From the NCBI GenBank assembly GCA_045039925.1, contig CP108400.1:4526001-4590000 (forward strand): a stretch of DNA of 64,000 bases, read 5' to 3'. Of the stretch, positions 17,239-26,630 are shown one piece after another (position 1 is the first letter of the stretch; every line of letters begins with the position of its first letter). Under the pieces are notes generated by a model. That model saw only the letters and a program-made list of their open reading frames with translations. It had not been told where the DNA came from and did not search any database. This DNA comes from Yinghuangia sp045039925. Its GTDB lineage: Bacteria > Actinomycetota > Actinomycetes > Streptomycetales > Streptomycetaceae. A program made the translations under genes and the position numbers.

Positions 17239-17563
17239 GAAGAACCCCTTGCGGTGGGAGCGGTGAGGGAGGTGCGGGCGGTGCGGAGCGAAGTCCGCGG
17301 AACGGTGTGCCTCTGGAGACTTTATGGGGGCCTCCGTTGTCGTGTCGGGTGTTTTGTCCGAGTGCCCCGCGCGCGGGGCAGGGATGCCTTCGGACCGGAC
17401 ACCAAAATGTGACGGGGAATTCCCTCATGAACGCTTTTCCGCCCCACGCGTCGCGTGTAGCGTCATCCGACCCACATCCCTGTCGTGCACTCCACGCTGT
17501 CATTGCGCGGGTACGAGGAGTAGTCCCATTAGCAGTCCCGTAATCAGCCACCGCCGTCCTCCC
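17239..17563. other. 325-bp divergent intergenic region upstream of the sugar dehydrogenase
   Basis: No gene-like frame is seen. The stretch 17395-17470 is AT-richer and holds a GGGAATTCCC palindrome. A GAGGAG ribosome-site sequence at 17515-17520 lies 7 nt before an in-frame ATT (17528) of the dehydrogenase gene, while the chosen GTG at 17564 has none. Confidence 0.5.
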
Positions 17564-20563
17564 GTGCGTAGATCAATACGCCATCTGCTGACCGCTCTGG
17601 CGATCGTCCTGGCCGTCACCGCATCCGTACTCGGCTATTCCCTGGCCCAGAAGAGCGAGGCCGCCCAAACTCTGCCCGCCGGCTTCTCGATACGGGAAAT
17701 GCCCACCGGCCAGGAGTCTTTGCCGACGGATATCGCGTACACCCCGGACGACGGCTATATATCTGCCGGAAAATCCGGACACCTTGCTTATGTCTCCCCC
17801 ACCGGTGAAGTGACGCCGCTCGGCGACCTTCCGGTCCGCGACGACCAGGACCTCGGCCTGACCGGTATCGCGGTGGCCCCCGATTTCGCGACCTCGGGTT
17901 TCCTCTACGTCTCGCGTACGACCGACACCGGCGTGATGCGGCTCGGCCGCTTCACCGTGGAGTTCTCCGCGGGCGCCGCCCCGAAGCCGGTCGGCCTCGG
18001 CACCGAGAAGGTCCTCCTCGAAGCCCCCGCCCGCACCGCGGTGCACGGCATCAGCGGCGTGACGGCCGCGGCCGACGGCACGGTGTGGGTCAGCATCGGC
18101 GACTCCGCCGACTTCATCCGCGTCGACCCGCTGGCACTCGACGCGCAGAACCTGGAGAGCCCGTACGGCAAGCTCCTGCACATCACCAAGGACGGCGCGG
18201 GCGTCCCCACGAACCCGTACTACCAGGCCGCCACGCCGAACTCGTGGAGCAGCAAGGTCTACGCGAAGGGCTTCCGCAGCCCGTTCCGCTTCACCCTCGA
18301 CCCGGTCACCGGCGCGCCGATCGTGGGCGACGTGGGCTGGAACTGGTGGGAAGAGATCAACATGGTCAAGGCCGGGGACAACCTCGGCTGGCCGTGCTGG
18401 GAGGGCAACGACACCACCGGCGGCTACCGCGACCTGCCCGGCTGCTTCGGGGTTACCGCGACCAAGCCGCTGCACACGTACAGCCACGCCGGCAAGAACG
18501 CGAGCGTCACGGGCGGCATCGTCTACACCGGGACCTCGTACCCCGAGCAGTACCGCGGCACGTACTTCTTCGCGGACTACGCACTGCAGACCGTCAGCAA
18601 CATGAAGCTGCGCGACGCGCAGGGCAAGCTGCTGCCGGCCCCCGTGCCGACGGTCTTCAGCAAGGAGACCGTGCCGATGCAGGAGGGCGGCGGCAACTGC
18701 ATCGTGAAGTTCGCCGCGGCCCCCAACGGCGACCTCGTGATGGCCGACATCTGCGCGAACGTCCTCAAGCGCCTGGTGTACGAGGGCGGCAACCGCGCCC
18801 CGGTCGCCAAGGCCACGACGACGGTCGAACCGGCCACTCTCACCGTGCAGTTCGACGCCTCCGCGTCGACGGACCTGGACGGCGACGTCCTGACCTACGA
18901 ATGGGACTTCGGGGACGGCCAGGAGGGCACCGGGGTCACCGCGAGCCACCAGTACGAGGAAGCCGGGGACTACACGGCGACCCTGACCGTCAAGGACCCC
19001 GGCGGGAAGGTCGGCACGTACAAGCTCAAGGTGGTGCCGGCCAACCACGCGCCCGCCATCGAATGGCTCGAGGCCCCGGCCGAGAACCACAAGTTCAAGG
19101 TGAACGAGGCGCTGGTCATCAAGGCGAACGCCACCGACGCCGACGAACTGGAGCTCGACGGCACGCCGAAGCAGCTCTCGGTCCGCTGGGAATCGGTGAT
19201 GTTCCACTGCTACGGGGGCGGTTGCCACTCGCACCCGAGCAAGGCGTACACCGGGCCCGAGTACAGCGTGCCGTTCGAGGACCACGGCGACGACACGCAC
19301 ATGCAGATCACCGCGTTCGTGACGGACGCGAACGGCGTCACGACGCAGCGGTCCTACAAGGCGTGGCCGAAGCTGATGAACCTCACCGTCCGGTCGACCA
19401 CCCCGGCCGCGGTGACCATCAACTCGCGGGACGCGCAGACCGTCCCGGTCACGGTCGGCTCGAAGCTGTCGCTGGTGGCGGCGGAGACCGCGATCGACGG
19501 CGTGGCGACGTTCAAGTCGTGGGGCGACGGCGGCGCGCGCGTGCACGACATGACGATGCCGGACCGCGACGTGGAGCTGGCCGTCACGTACGAGACGCCG
19601 ATCGACAAGCGCCTCGCGACGGACAAGCCGGCGGCCACCAAGCTCGGCGCCCCGCTGGGCGCCGAGACCGGCAACGCCACCCTGCGCACCCGTGAGTTCC
19701 AGAACGGGCGGATGTACTGGACGCCGCAGTCCGGCGCGCACATCGTCGAGGGCGGCATCCTCACGAACTACCTTGCCAACGGCGGCCCGGGCTTCCTCGG
19801 CGCCCCGACCACCGACGAACTCACCACGGCGGACGGGGTCGGCCGCTACAACAACTTCGAGTACGGCGCCTCGACCTACTGGACGCCGCAGACCGGCGCC
19901 CACACGGTGCACGGCGCGATCTACACGAAGTGGGCCCAACTCGGCCTGGAACGCGGCCCGATGGGCTACCCGACCACCGACGAGCTGGGTACCAGCAAGC
20001 CCGGCGGCCGGTACAACAACTTCCAGAACGGGCCGATCACCTGGTCCGGCTGGACCGGGGCGCACGCCGTCTACGGCGCCATCCTGGGCAAGTACGGCGA
20101 GCTGAAGTGGGACTGGGGCGTCCTCGGGTTCCCGACGACCGACGAACTGCCCACCGGCCGCCCGGGCGGCCGCTTCAACGAGTTCGAGGGCGGCACCATC
20201 GTGTGGTCCCCGGGCACCGGCGCCCAGATGGTGATGGGCTCGATCCGCACCAAGTGGGGCGAGTACGGCTGGGACAACGGCCGCCTCGGCTTCCCCTCCA
20301 GCAGTGAGACCGCCACCCCGCGGGTGTACGGCCGCTTCAACACCTTCCAGTTCGGCCTCGTGTACTGGTCGCCGGCCTCCGGGTCGCACGCCGTCTACGG
20401 CGCGATCCAGACGCGCTACGGGCAGCTCGGGTGGGAGAACTCCTACCTCGGGTTCCCGACGACCGAGGAGTTCGGCGTGCCCAACGGACGGCGCCAGAAC
20501 TTCCAGAAGGGCTACATCGTCTGGGACGCCAGGACCGGGGCGGTGGTGGACCGCAGGAACTGA
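17564..20563 (+). CDS. Exported PQQ-type glucose/sorbosone dehydrogenase with PKD domain and LGFP repeats
   Basis: A 999-residue exported protein. Residues 1-35 form a signal peptide (RRSIRHLLTALAIVLAVTAS). A GSDH beta-propeller (about 40-405) contains VHGISGVTAAADGTVWVSIGD, GFRSPFRF and GWPCWEG. A PKD domain follows (about 410-490; DASASTDLDGD, YEWDFGDG), then a beta-rich linker with a Cys/His patch (FHCYGGGCHSH). Six LGFP-type repeats of about 54 residues end the protein (LGFPTT core, about 690-999). LGFP repeats occur in actinobacterial wall proteins and are thought to attach to the envelope. The probable role is extracellular sugar oxidation or binding. The start is uncertain: the best ribosome site points to an ATT at 17528. 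Confidence 0.82.
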   Translation: MRRSIRHLLTALAIVLAVTASVLGYSLAQKSEAAQTLPAGFSIREMPTGQESLPTDIAYTPDDGYISAGKSGHLAYVSPTGEVTPLGDLPVRDDQDLGLTGIAVAPDFATSGFLYVSRTTDTGVMRLGRFTVEFSAGAAPKPVGLGTEKVLLEAPARTAVHGISGVTAAADGTVWVSIGDSADFIRVDPLALDAQNLESPYGKLLHITKDGAGVPTNPYYQAATPNSWSSKVYAKGFRSPFRFTLDPVTGAPIVGDVGWNWWEEINMVKAGDNLGWPCWEGNDTTGGYRDLPGCFGVTATKPLHTYSHAGKNASVTGGIVYTGTSYPEQYRGTYFFADYALQTVSNMKLRDAQGKLLPAPVPTVFSKETVPMQEGGGNCIVKFAAAPNGDLVMADICANVLKRLVYEGGNRAPVAKATTTVEPATLTVQFDASASTDLDGDVLTYEWDFGDGQEGTGVTASHQYEEAGDYTATLTVKDPGGKVGTYKLKVVPANHAPAIEWLEAPAENHKFKVNEALVIKANATDADELELDGTPKQLSVRWESVMFHCYGGGCHSHPSKAYTGPEYSVPFEDHGDDTHMQITAFVTDANGVTTQRSYKAWPKLMNLTVRSTTPAAVTINSRDAQTVPVTVGSKLSLVAAETAIDGVATFKSWGDGGARVHDMTMPDRDVELAVTYETPIDKRLATDKPAATKLGAPLGAETGNATLRTREFQNGRMYWTPQSGAHIVEGGILTNYLANGGPGFLGAPTTDELTTADGVGRYNNFEYGASTYWTPQTGAHTVHGAIYTKWAQLGLERGPMGYPTTDELGTSKPGGRYNNFQNGPITWSGWTGAHAVYGAILGKYGELKWDWGVLGFPTTDELPTGRPGGRFNEFEGGTIVWSPGTGAQMVMGSIRTKWGEYGWDNGRLGFPSSSETATPRVYGRFNTFQFGLVYWSPASGSHAVYGAIQTRYGQLGWENSYLGFPTTEEFGVPNGRRQNFQKGYIVWDARTGAVVDRRN

Positions 20564-20604
20564 CGGAACCCGTACCGCCCTCCCGGGGCGGTAGGGGCGA
20601 TGAC

Positions 20605-20652
20605 CGGGCGGGCGGTACGGCGTGGGGTGATCCTCGTCGTACCGCCCGCCCG
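20605..20652. terminator. 15-bp hairpin after the sugar dehydrogenase
   Basis: Arms CGGGCGGGCGGTACG at 20605-20619 and its exact complement at 20638-20652, followed by TCTTTG. Confidence 0.75.
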
Positions 20653-20675
20653 TCTTTGCTGGCAGCATCGGGCGC

Positions 20676-21701
20676 ATGACGTCGATCGATCTGACGAATG
20701 ACACGCTCTTCGACCCCACGGTGCCCGCGCCCCCGGTGGTCGACGTCGCGACCCACGGCTTCGAGGGGCGCCTCGACGCCCTGGCCGACGACTGGTCCGC
20801 GGACGCCCGCTATTGGGAGTACAGCAAGGCGGCGAACCCGATCGGCGCCGGGTTCACGACCGAGCTCCCGGCGGTGGTGTTCCCGGCCGCGCTGCACGGC
20901 GACGGGCCGTCGCGGGCGATCCCGCTCGACCTGGCCGAGCCGCTGCGCGTCGAGGGCGGTCCGGCGACCAGTCCCGCACTGCTGGCGAGCTTCGTCCGCG
21001 TCAACCGCGGCGACCGGCTGGCACTCGCGGCCAACGCGACCTCGCAGCTCTACTACGTCATGTACGGGCGCGGCACCTCGGTGGTCGGCGGCCGCGTCGC
21101 CCGGTGGGAGAAGGGCGACTTCATCGTCCTGCCCGCGGTGGGCGAGGTGGTGCACCACGCCGACGCGGACACGGTCATGTACTGGGTGCACGACGAGCCG
21201 CTGCTGCGCTACCTGGGAGTCCGGCCCGACGGCCCGAAGTTCCGCCCCACCAAGTTCTCGCGCGAGCGCGCGGTCGCCGAGTTGGACGCGATCGCCAACG
21301 CCCCCGGGGCGAACGCCAAGAACCGGGTGAGCGTGCTGCTCAACAACGCCGGGCAGGATCAGACGCTGACCGTCACGCACGTGTTGTGGGCGATGTTCGG
21401 CCTGCTGCCCGTCGGGCAGATCCAGCGCCCGCACCGGCACCAGTCGGTGGCGCTGGACCTGATCCTCGACTGCCGGCCGGGCTGCTTCTCGCTGCTGGGC
21501 GACCGGCTCGACGAGCGCGGCGAGATCGTCGACCCGGTGCGCGTGGACTGGGAGCCGGGCGGCGCGTTCGTCACGCCTCCGGGCAAGTGGCATGCGCACC
21601 ACAACGAATCGGGTGCGCCCGCCCACCTGATCCCGATCCAGGACGCCGGCCTCCAGACGTACCTGCGCAGCCTGGACATCCGTTTCACGGACCGCAAGTA
21701 G
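20676..21701 (+). CDS. Bicupin protein, gentisate-dioxygenase-like
   Basis: A 341-residue protein with two cupin barrels. The second (about 240-320) has QRPHRHQSVALDLIL and GKWHAHHNES, which supply His ligands for a metal. The first (about 115-175) has YYVMYGRGTSVVGG and lacks an HxH motif, so only one metal site is expected. The layout recalls gentisate and 1-hydroxy-2-naphthoate dioxygenases, but I cannot confirm ring cleavage. It stands alone between two strong hairpins. No clear ribosome site precedes ATG 20676. Confidence 0.75.
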   Translation: MTSIDLTNDTLFDPTVPAPPVVDVATHGFEGRLDALADDWSADARYWEYSKAANPIGAGFTTELPAVVFPAALHGDGPSRAIPLDLAEPLRVEGGPATSPALLASFVRVNRGDRLALAANATSQLYYVMYGRGTSVVGGRVARWEKGDFIVLPAVGEVVHHADADTVMYWVHDEPLLRYLGVRPDGPKFRPTKFSRERAVAELDAIANAPGANAKNRVSVLLNNAGQDQTLTVTHVLWAMFGLLPVGQIQRPHRHQSVALDLILDCRPGCFSLLGDRLDERGEIVDPVRVDWEPGGAFVTPPGKWHAHHNESGAPAHLIPIQDAGLQTYLRSLDIRFTDRK

Positions 21702-21726
21702 CGGGCGGCGGACGGACGTACGCCGA

Positions 21727-21780
21727 ACGCCACAGGCCCGTCGCGACCCCGGTACGAGGATCGCGACGGGCCTGTGGCGT
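21727..21780. terminator. 20-bp perfect-stem bidirectional terminator
   Basis: Arms at 21727-21746 and 21761-21780 are exact complements with a 14-nt loop. It lies between the convergent bicupin and flavin reductase genes. Confidence 0.85.
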
Positions 21781-21919
21781 ACTCGGCGGCTCGCGGAAAC
21801 AGGGGTGTCCGCGTTCCGCCGTCATCCCGCGTCCGGCCGTCCCCCGGCCGCGGGTGGTCCTGACAGGCCCCGAAGGGGGCCGTCCGGCAAGTCAGTTGCC
21901 AGGGCGAGCTGCCGGGGCG

Positions 21920-22423
21920 TCAGCCCGCGAGGGCGGCGTACGCCCCCTTGAAGAACAGCAAAGGTGCGGCGTCGCGCGGCACTTCGAGCGCGTTCACGCG
22001 GCCGATCACGATCTCGTGGTCGCCGCCGGGCAGGATGTGCTCGACATCCGCCTCGATCCAGGCGATGCTCCCGGCGAGCCGCGGCGCGCCGTTGCCGGCC
22101 TTGTCCCACACGACGTCGGAGAACTTGTCGCCGCCGCTGCGGCCCATCGCACGGCAGACGTCCTGCTGGTCCTCGGCGAGCACGTTGACGACGAAGGACC
22201 CGGCCTCACGGATGCGCGGCCACGTGGTCGAGGTCACCGCCGGGGCGAACGAGATGTACGCGGGCTCCAGCGACAGCGAGGTGAACGACTGGCACGCCAT
22301 GCCCACCGGCGCACCCTCGTGCACGGCCGTGATGACCGTGACGCCGGTCGCGAAGTGCCCCATGACGTTGCGCATGCGCGCGGGGTCGATCGTGACGCTG
22401 GACATGGCGGCCCCAGAGCTCAT
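21920..22423 (-). CDS. Flavin reductase family protein, HsaB-like
   Basis: A 167-residue single-domain flavin reductase, the small partner of two-component flavin monooxygenases. Visible marks are GHFATGVTVITAVH, PVGMACQSFTSLSLEP, FVVNVLAEDQQDV and GGDHEIVIGRV. The pattern is close to HsaB of actinobacterial steroid A-ring degradation and to similar reductases of aromatic hydroxylases. No oxygenase subunit is adjacent. Two ATG starts (22423 and 22405) are possible and neither has a strong ribosome site. A 19-bp palindrome lies directly upstream. Confidence 0.82.
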   Translation of the reverse strand: MSSGAAMSSVTIDPARMRNVMGHFATGVTVITAVHEGAPVGMACQSFTSLSLEPAYISFAPAVTSTTWPRIREAGSFVVNVLAEDQQDVCRAMGRSGGDKFSDVVWDKAGNGAPRLAGSIAWIEADVEHILPGGDHEIVIGRVNALEVPRDAAPLLFFKGAYAALAG

Positions 22424-22428
22424 GGTAG

Positions 22429-22447
22429 CGACTATGACTAATAGTCG
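22429..22447. promoter_or_regulatory. Operator palindrome upstream of flavin reductase
   Basis: CGACTAT-GACTA-ATAGTCG has two 7-bp arms, starting 6 nt before the start codon on the minus strand. It resembles TetR/MarR sites. No regulator gene is adjacent. Confidence 0.65.
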
Positions 22448-22643
22448 TATGACTTTTCGTTGCGTCTATGACACGCGATTTCTGATCCCCCGTCAAGAGG
22501 GCGTAGGCAAGCTCACGTACGACACGCGGCACGGGAACTTCGAGACCCCTCCCCGCGTCCCCTTGATGGCAGTACCTTCGGTGCGGAAAACCGGACAATC
22601 GACCGGACAACGTCAAGATCCAGAACCTCGGAGGGATTCCCCC

Positions 22644-23225
22644 ATGGCTGTGAGCCTCAGCAAGGGTGGCAACGTCTCGCTCACCAAGGAGGCCGCCGGC
22701 GGCACGCTGACCGCCGTCGTCGTCGGCCTGGGCTGGGACCTGCGTACGACGACGGGCGAGGACTTCGACCTCGACGCCAGCGCGATCGTCGTCAACACGT
22801 CGGGCCAGGTCGCGTCGGACCAGCACTTCGTGTTCTTCAACAACGCCTCGACCCCGGACGGCAGCGTCGTGCACACCGGCGACAACAAGACCGGCGAGGG
22901 CGAGGGCGACGACGAGCAGATCAAGGTCAACCTGGCCGCGCTGACCCCGGACATCGACAAGATCGTCTTCCCGGTGTCGGTGTACGACGCGGAGAACCGC
23001 AAGCAGTCCTTCGGCCAGGTCCGCAACGCGTTCATCCGCATCGTGAACGAGGCGGACAACACCGAGCTGGCCCGTTACGACCTCTCGGAGGACGCGTCCA
23101 CCGAGACCGCGATGCTGTTCGGCGAGATCTACCGCAACGGCGCCGAGTGGAAGTTCCGTGCGCTGGGCCAGGGCTACGCCTCCGGCCTCTCGGGCATCGC
23201 CAAGGACTTCGGCGTCAACGTCTGA
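22644..23225 (+). CDS. TerD family stress protein
   Basis: A 193-residue single TerD domain. The calcium-binding acidic motifs are visible in GLGWDLRTTTGEDFDLDASA and in the GDNKTGEGEGDDEQI loop, followed by the conserved FPVSVYDAENRKQSFGQVRNAFIRI stretch in outline. TerD proteins bind Ca2+ and are tied to tellurite resistance and general envelope stress; in streptomycetes they also affect differentiation. ATG 22644 follows CGGAGGGA; the frame is open further upstream but that part is not protein-like. A membrane VWA protein gene lies downstream beyond a terminator. Confidence 0.92.
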   Translation: MAVSLSKGGNVSLTKEAAGGTLTAVVVGLGWDLRTTTGEDFDLDASAIVVNTSGQVASDQHFVFFNNASTPDGSVVHTGDNKTGEGEGDDEQIKVNLAALTPDIDKIVFPVSVYDAENRKQSFGQVRNAFIRIVNEADNTELARYDLSEDASTETAMLFGEIYRNGAEWKFRALGQGYASGLSGIAKDFGVNV

Positions 23226-23258
23226 GCACCGCACCACCCGGCACCACCCCGGCATCAC

Positions 23259-23290
23259 CGAAGGGCCCCGGCATCCGCCGGGGCCCTTCG
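23259..23290. terminator. 14-bp hairpin terminator after TerD gene
   Basis: Arms CGAAGGGCCCCGGC at 23259-23272 and its exact complement at 23277-23290, with tetraloop ATCC. The rest of the 300-bp gap to 23528 shows no gene and probably holds the promoter of the VWA gene. Confidence 0.85.
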
Positions 23291-23527
23291 GCCCGCCCGG
23301 CAACATCGGACTCCGCTAAATAGGGACGATTCCTGTCATCTGGGGCGCACGAAGCAGGCGCCTCCTCGGAAATAGCGCTGCCACGGGTCCCGATCGAGGG
23401 AATTCCCCTCCCTTCGCACTGCCCGGCCCGACACACTGGTTCCGCCGTGCATGGCGGGGGGCGCCGAGAGACGACGCTGCGGGACGCCCGCGCCATCAAC
23501 CAGCAGTCGTTCCGGAGGCGTGGTCAC

Positions 23528-25969
23528 ATGGCGGTAGCGAGCAGCCGAGCGGACCGGTGGAAAAGGGCCACCCTGGTCGCCGCGGCCGCACTCGTCCTGG
23601 TGGTCTTCTGGGCACCCGCCGCGTCGGCCGCCCCGAAACGCACGGTCATCCTGGTGGTCGACACCTCGGACTCGATGAACGAGCCCACCGGCAACGGCCA
23701 GGACACCCGGCTCACCGAGGCCAAGGCCGCGCTGCGTACGACCATCGGCTCGCTGGACGACAGCGACAGGGTCGGCCTGCACGAGTTCTCCGGCGAGTGC
23801 GGCGACGGCGGCGACCTGCTGGTGGAACCCGGCACCGGCAACCGCGACACGCTGCGCGACGAGGTGGCCGCGCTCCAGACCGGCGGCCGGACGCCCACTC
23901 CCGACGCCATCCGCAAGGCGGCGGGCGAGTTCCCCGACGACTCCTCGGAGAAGGTCCTCATCCTCGTCTCGGACGGCGAGAGCTCGTGCGACGAGGACCC
24001 CTGCCAGGTGGTCGTGGAGGTCCAGCAGCAGACGGGCGTCAAGTTCGTCGCGCACACGGTCGGCTTCCGGACCGACGACCAGGCCAACAGCGAGCTGAGC
24101 TGCATCGCCGACACGACCGGCGGCCGGTACTTCTCGGCCGACGACCAGCAGGGCATCACCGACAGCCTGGAGCAGGTCCTGCTGCCCGTCGTCGGCGAGG
24201 ACGTCTCGACGATCCTCAACGCCCTGCCGATGCCCAGCGACGTGCCCCTGGACCCCGAGAGCGTCGCCCAGACGGCCGGCCTCGCGGCGGGCCTCGTCCT
24301 GCTGATCGGCTTCCCCGCCGAGTTGTTCAACCGCACGTTCGAGGAGAACCAGCGGCGCATCTCGCGCTGGTGGCGGCGGCGCGGACTCGCGGGCGCGGGC
24401 GGACCGAACCCCGCGGGCGGCGGCGGGACCGGACCGTTCCCGCCCGGCGGCGGCGCGGGCACGGACCCGGGCGCCGGTGGTGCGGGTGCCGGTACGACCG
24501 GGCTGCGCGCCTCTGATTCGAGCGGTATGACCGGACTCCACGCGTCCGACCCCGGCGGCATGACCGGGCAACACGCGGGCGGCGGCGGAGCGTACGGCCC
24601 CGGCGGCTTCGCCGGACCGGACGCGGGCGCCGGCGGCGCGGGCTCGGGTGCCTACGGGCCGGGCGGGGCCGCGGGCATGGACCCGGGTGCGGGCGGCGCG
24701 GGAGCCGCGGGCGGTACCGGCGCATACGCCTCCGGCAGCGGCGCGTACGGCGCGTCGGGCGGCACCGGGGCGTACGGCGCCGCGGGCGGCTCGGGCACGT
24801 ACGGAGCCGCCGGAACCGCCGGAACCGCCGGAGGCTCGGGTGCCTACGGCGCCGCGGCGGTCCCCGGGCGCTCGCTGTGGGCGTCGCCGTGGATCCTGCC
24901 GGTCTTCGTCGTCCTCAGCGCGCTCGCGTCGACCTTCGTGGACCCGGACTCCGGGTTCAACACGAAGTCCGCGATCCTGCTGCTGGGCTTCCTGGTCGCG
25001 GCACCGCTCGTGATCTTCGCCTACTCCTGGCCGAACGAGCGGAACGCGAAGCGGGCTTCCGGTGTCCCCGGGGTGCTGAGGACGGTGCCGGCCGCACTCG
25101 GACTGGCGATCTTCTGCACGGTGCTGTCGCGCATCGCGGACTTCGTCCCCGGCTACGTCTTCGGCCTCGTGCTCGGCTATGTGGCGCTGCGCGAACGGCG
25201 GTTGAGCCGTGCCCAGGAGGGCAAGGGCGTGCTGTTCGGCGCGATCGGCGCCCTGCTGGTGAGCGTCGCGGCATGGGTGGGCCTGGAGTTCGTGCACGAC
25301 AAGGCGCTCGCCGTGGACGCCGACGCCGGCCTGGTGATCGCCGACACGATCCTGGCCACGACGTTCATCCTCGGTGTCGAGACCGTCCTGTTCGGCCTCA
25401 TCCCCCTGCGGGTGCTGGACGGCAACAAGCTGCGCAAGTGGAACACCTGGGTCTGGGCAGGCACTTACGCCGTCGCGATCCTCCTCTTCGTGCACGTCCT
25501 GGTGCTCAACTCCGGCCGGGGCGGCTCGGACGACGACACGTCGCTGACCGCCGCGCTGGTGCTGTTCACCGGATTCGCGCTCGTGTCGGGCCTGTTCTGG
25601 GCGTACTTCAGGTACATCCCGGACCCGGCGCTGATGCCCGCGCCCGCGGGCGTGCCCACCGGCATGGTCCGCGCGGTGCCGCCGCGGGTTCCCCCGCAGG
25701 CTCCCCCGCAGATGTCTCCGCAGGCTCCCCCGCAGATGCCTCCGCAGATGTCCCCGCAGACGCCTCCGCCGCCCGCCGGACAGCCGTACGTACCGCCGCC
25801 CGGCAGGCCCCCGATGCCCCCGGTGCCGGCCACTCCGCCGCCGCCCACGATGCCCCCGCCGCCGATGCGTCCCGGCATGCCCCCGAGCATGCCCCCGACG
25901 ATGCCCGGGCACGTGCCGCCGCCCGACGCGCCACCGCCGCCGGCCGGTCCACCGCCGGGAGCACACTGA
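23528..25969 (+). CDS. VWA-domain, FGLLP-type multi-pass membrane protein
   Basis: 813 residues. A signal segment (residues 1-35, ending ASAAPK) leads to an extracellular von Willebrand A domain (about 36-235) with metal site DTSDSM at 45-50 and the partner TPTPD and SDGES segments. A membrane helix follows near 255, then a Gly-rich disordered stretch with GAYG-type repeats (about 293-448). About seven further helices come next, with FGLIPLRVLDG near residue 622, which matches the FGLLP motif of a streptomycete membrane family. The tail (about 700-813) is Pro-rich with repeated PPQ/MPPQ units. ATG 23528 follows GGAGG. A metal-dependent adhesion or envelope-sensing role is an inference. Two small genes downstream may be co-expressed. 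Confidence 0.82.
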   Translation: MAVASSRADRWKRATLVAAAALVLVVFWAPAASAAPKRTVILVVDTSDSMNEPTGNGQDTRLTEAKAALRTTIGSLDDSDRVGLHEFSGECGDGGDLLVEPGTGNRDTLRDEVAALQTGGRTPTPDAIRKAAGEFPDDSSEKVLILVSDGESSCDEDPCQVVVEVQQQTGVKFVAHTVGFRTDDQANSELSCIADTTGGRYFSADDQQGITDSLEQVLLPVVGEDVSTILNALPMPSDVPLDPESVAQTAGLAAGLVLLIGFPAELFNRTFEENQRRISRWWRRRGLAGAGGPNPAGGGGTGPFPPGGGAGTDPGAGGAGAGTTGLRASDSSGMTGLHASDPGGMTGQHAGGGGAYGPGGFAGPDAGAGGAGSGAYGPGGAAGMDPGAGGAGAAGGTGAYASGSGAYGASGGTGAYGAAGGSGTYGAAGTAGTAGGSGAYGAAAVPGRSLWASPWILPVFVVLSALASTFVDPDSGFNTKSAILLLGFLVAAPLVIFAYSWPNERNAKRASGVPGVLRTVPAALGLAIFCTVLSRIADFVPGYVFGLVLGYVALRERRLSRAQEGKGVLFGAIGALLVSVAAWVGLEFVHDKALAVDADAGLVIADTILATTFILGVETVLFGLIPLRVLDGNKLRKWNTWVWAGTYAVAILLFVHVLVLNSGRGGSDDDTSLTAALVLFTGFALVSGLFWAYFRYIPDPALMPAPAGVPTGMVRAVPPRVPPQAPPQMSPQAPPQMPPQMSPQTPPPPAGQPYVPPPGRPPMPPVPATPPPPTMPPPPMRPGMPPSMPPTMPGHVPPPDAPPPPAGPPPGAH

Positions 25970-26069
25970 CCCGCGGCCGTCACACGCGTACCGGGATCCG
26001 GGGTCCTCTGCCAACATCCGTATGAGATAAGGAAAAACAGGGCAGAGGAGTCCTCGGAGAGGATTCGCT

Positions 26070-26621
26070 GTGACCACATTTCTGATCGTCATCGTGATCG
26101 TGGCCGTACTCGCGGGTGCCGCGCTCGTCGCCGGACGCCCGCTCCTGCGGAGGCAACGACTGCGTCGCCGTTTCGGTCCGGAATACGACCGTGCGCTGGG
26201 CCAGTTCGGCACCCGCAGAGACGCGGAGCGCAACCTCGCGGATCGAGAACGCATGTTCCGCGACCTCGACATCCGCGATCTGCCGGATGAGGAGAAGGTC
26301 AAGTACGAGAACGCCTGGAGCGCGCTCCAGGAGCGCTTCGTCGAGTCCCCGAGCGACGCGCTCGCGGAGGCCGACGCGCTCATCACCCGCGTGATGCACG
26401 ACCGCGGATACCCCACCGGTGCGCGGGAGAAGCGCATGGAGATCCTGTCCGTCGAGTACGGGCACTCCATCGACCGCTACCGGCAGGCCCAGGAGATCGA
26501 GCGCCTTCGCGAGGCCGGGAAGGCGTCCACCGAGGATCTGCGCCAGGCGATGCTGCACCACCGCACGCTGTTCACCGACCTGCTCGGCCGTGCTCCGGCC
26601 CCGGTGGCCCGGGGGAAGTGA
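26070..26621 (+). CDS. Membrane-anchored protein of unknown function (paralogue of next gene)
   Basis: 183 residues: one N-terminal helix (about 3-22), a basic stop (RRQRLRRR), then a soluble, charged, mainly helical domain. The core LQERFVESPSDALAEADALITRVM and the later TEDLRQAMLHHRTLFTDLLG segment recur in the next gene, so both carry the same domain, one tethered to the membrane and one free. I do not recognise a named function. GTG start preceded by GGAGAGG. The next gene begins 9 bp after its stop. Confidence 0.8.
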   Translation: MTTFLIVIVIVAVLAGAALVAGRPLLRRQRLRRRFGPEYDRALGQFGTRRDAERNLADRERMFRDLDIRDLPDEEKVKYENAWSALQERFVESPSDALAEADALITRVMHDRGYPTGAREKRMEILSVEYGHSIDRYRQAQEIERLREAGKASTEDLRQAMLHHRTLFTDLLGRAPAPVARGK

Positions 26622-26630
26622 GGCTGCTTC

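Noticed and set aside
14495..17551. A 1018-codon minus-strand frame through the synthetase and PIG-L genes
   Set aside because: It reads the real synthetase and deacetylase genes in the wrong frame; the two proper frames give complete enzymes with intact motifs.
21948..22643. N-terminal extension of the TerD gene in the same open frame
   Set aside because: The extension is antisense to the flavin reductase gene and lacks protein-like character; ATG 22644 has GGAGGGA and matches the TerD start.
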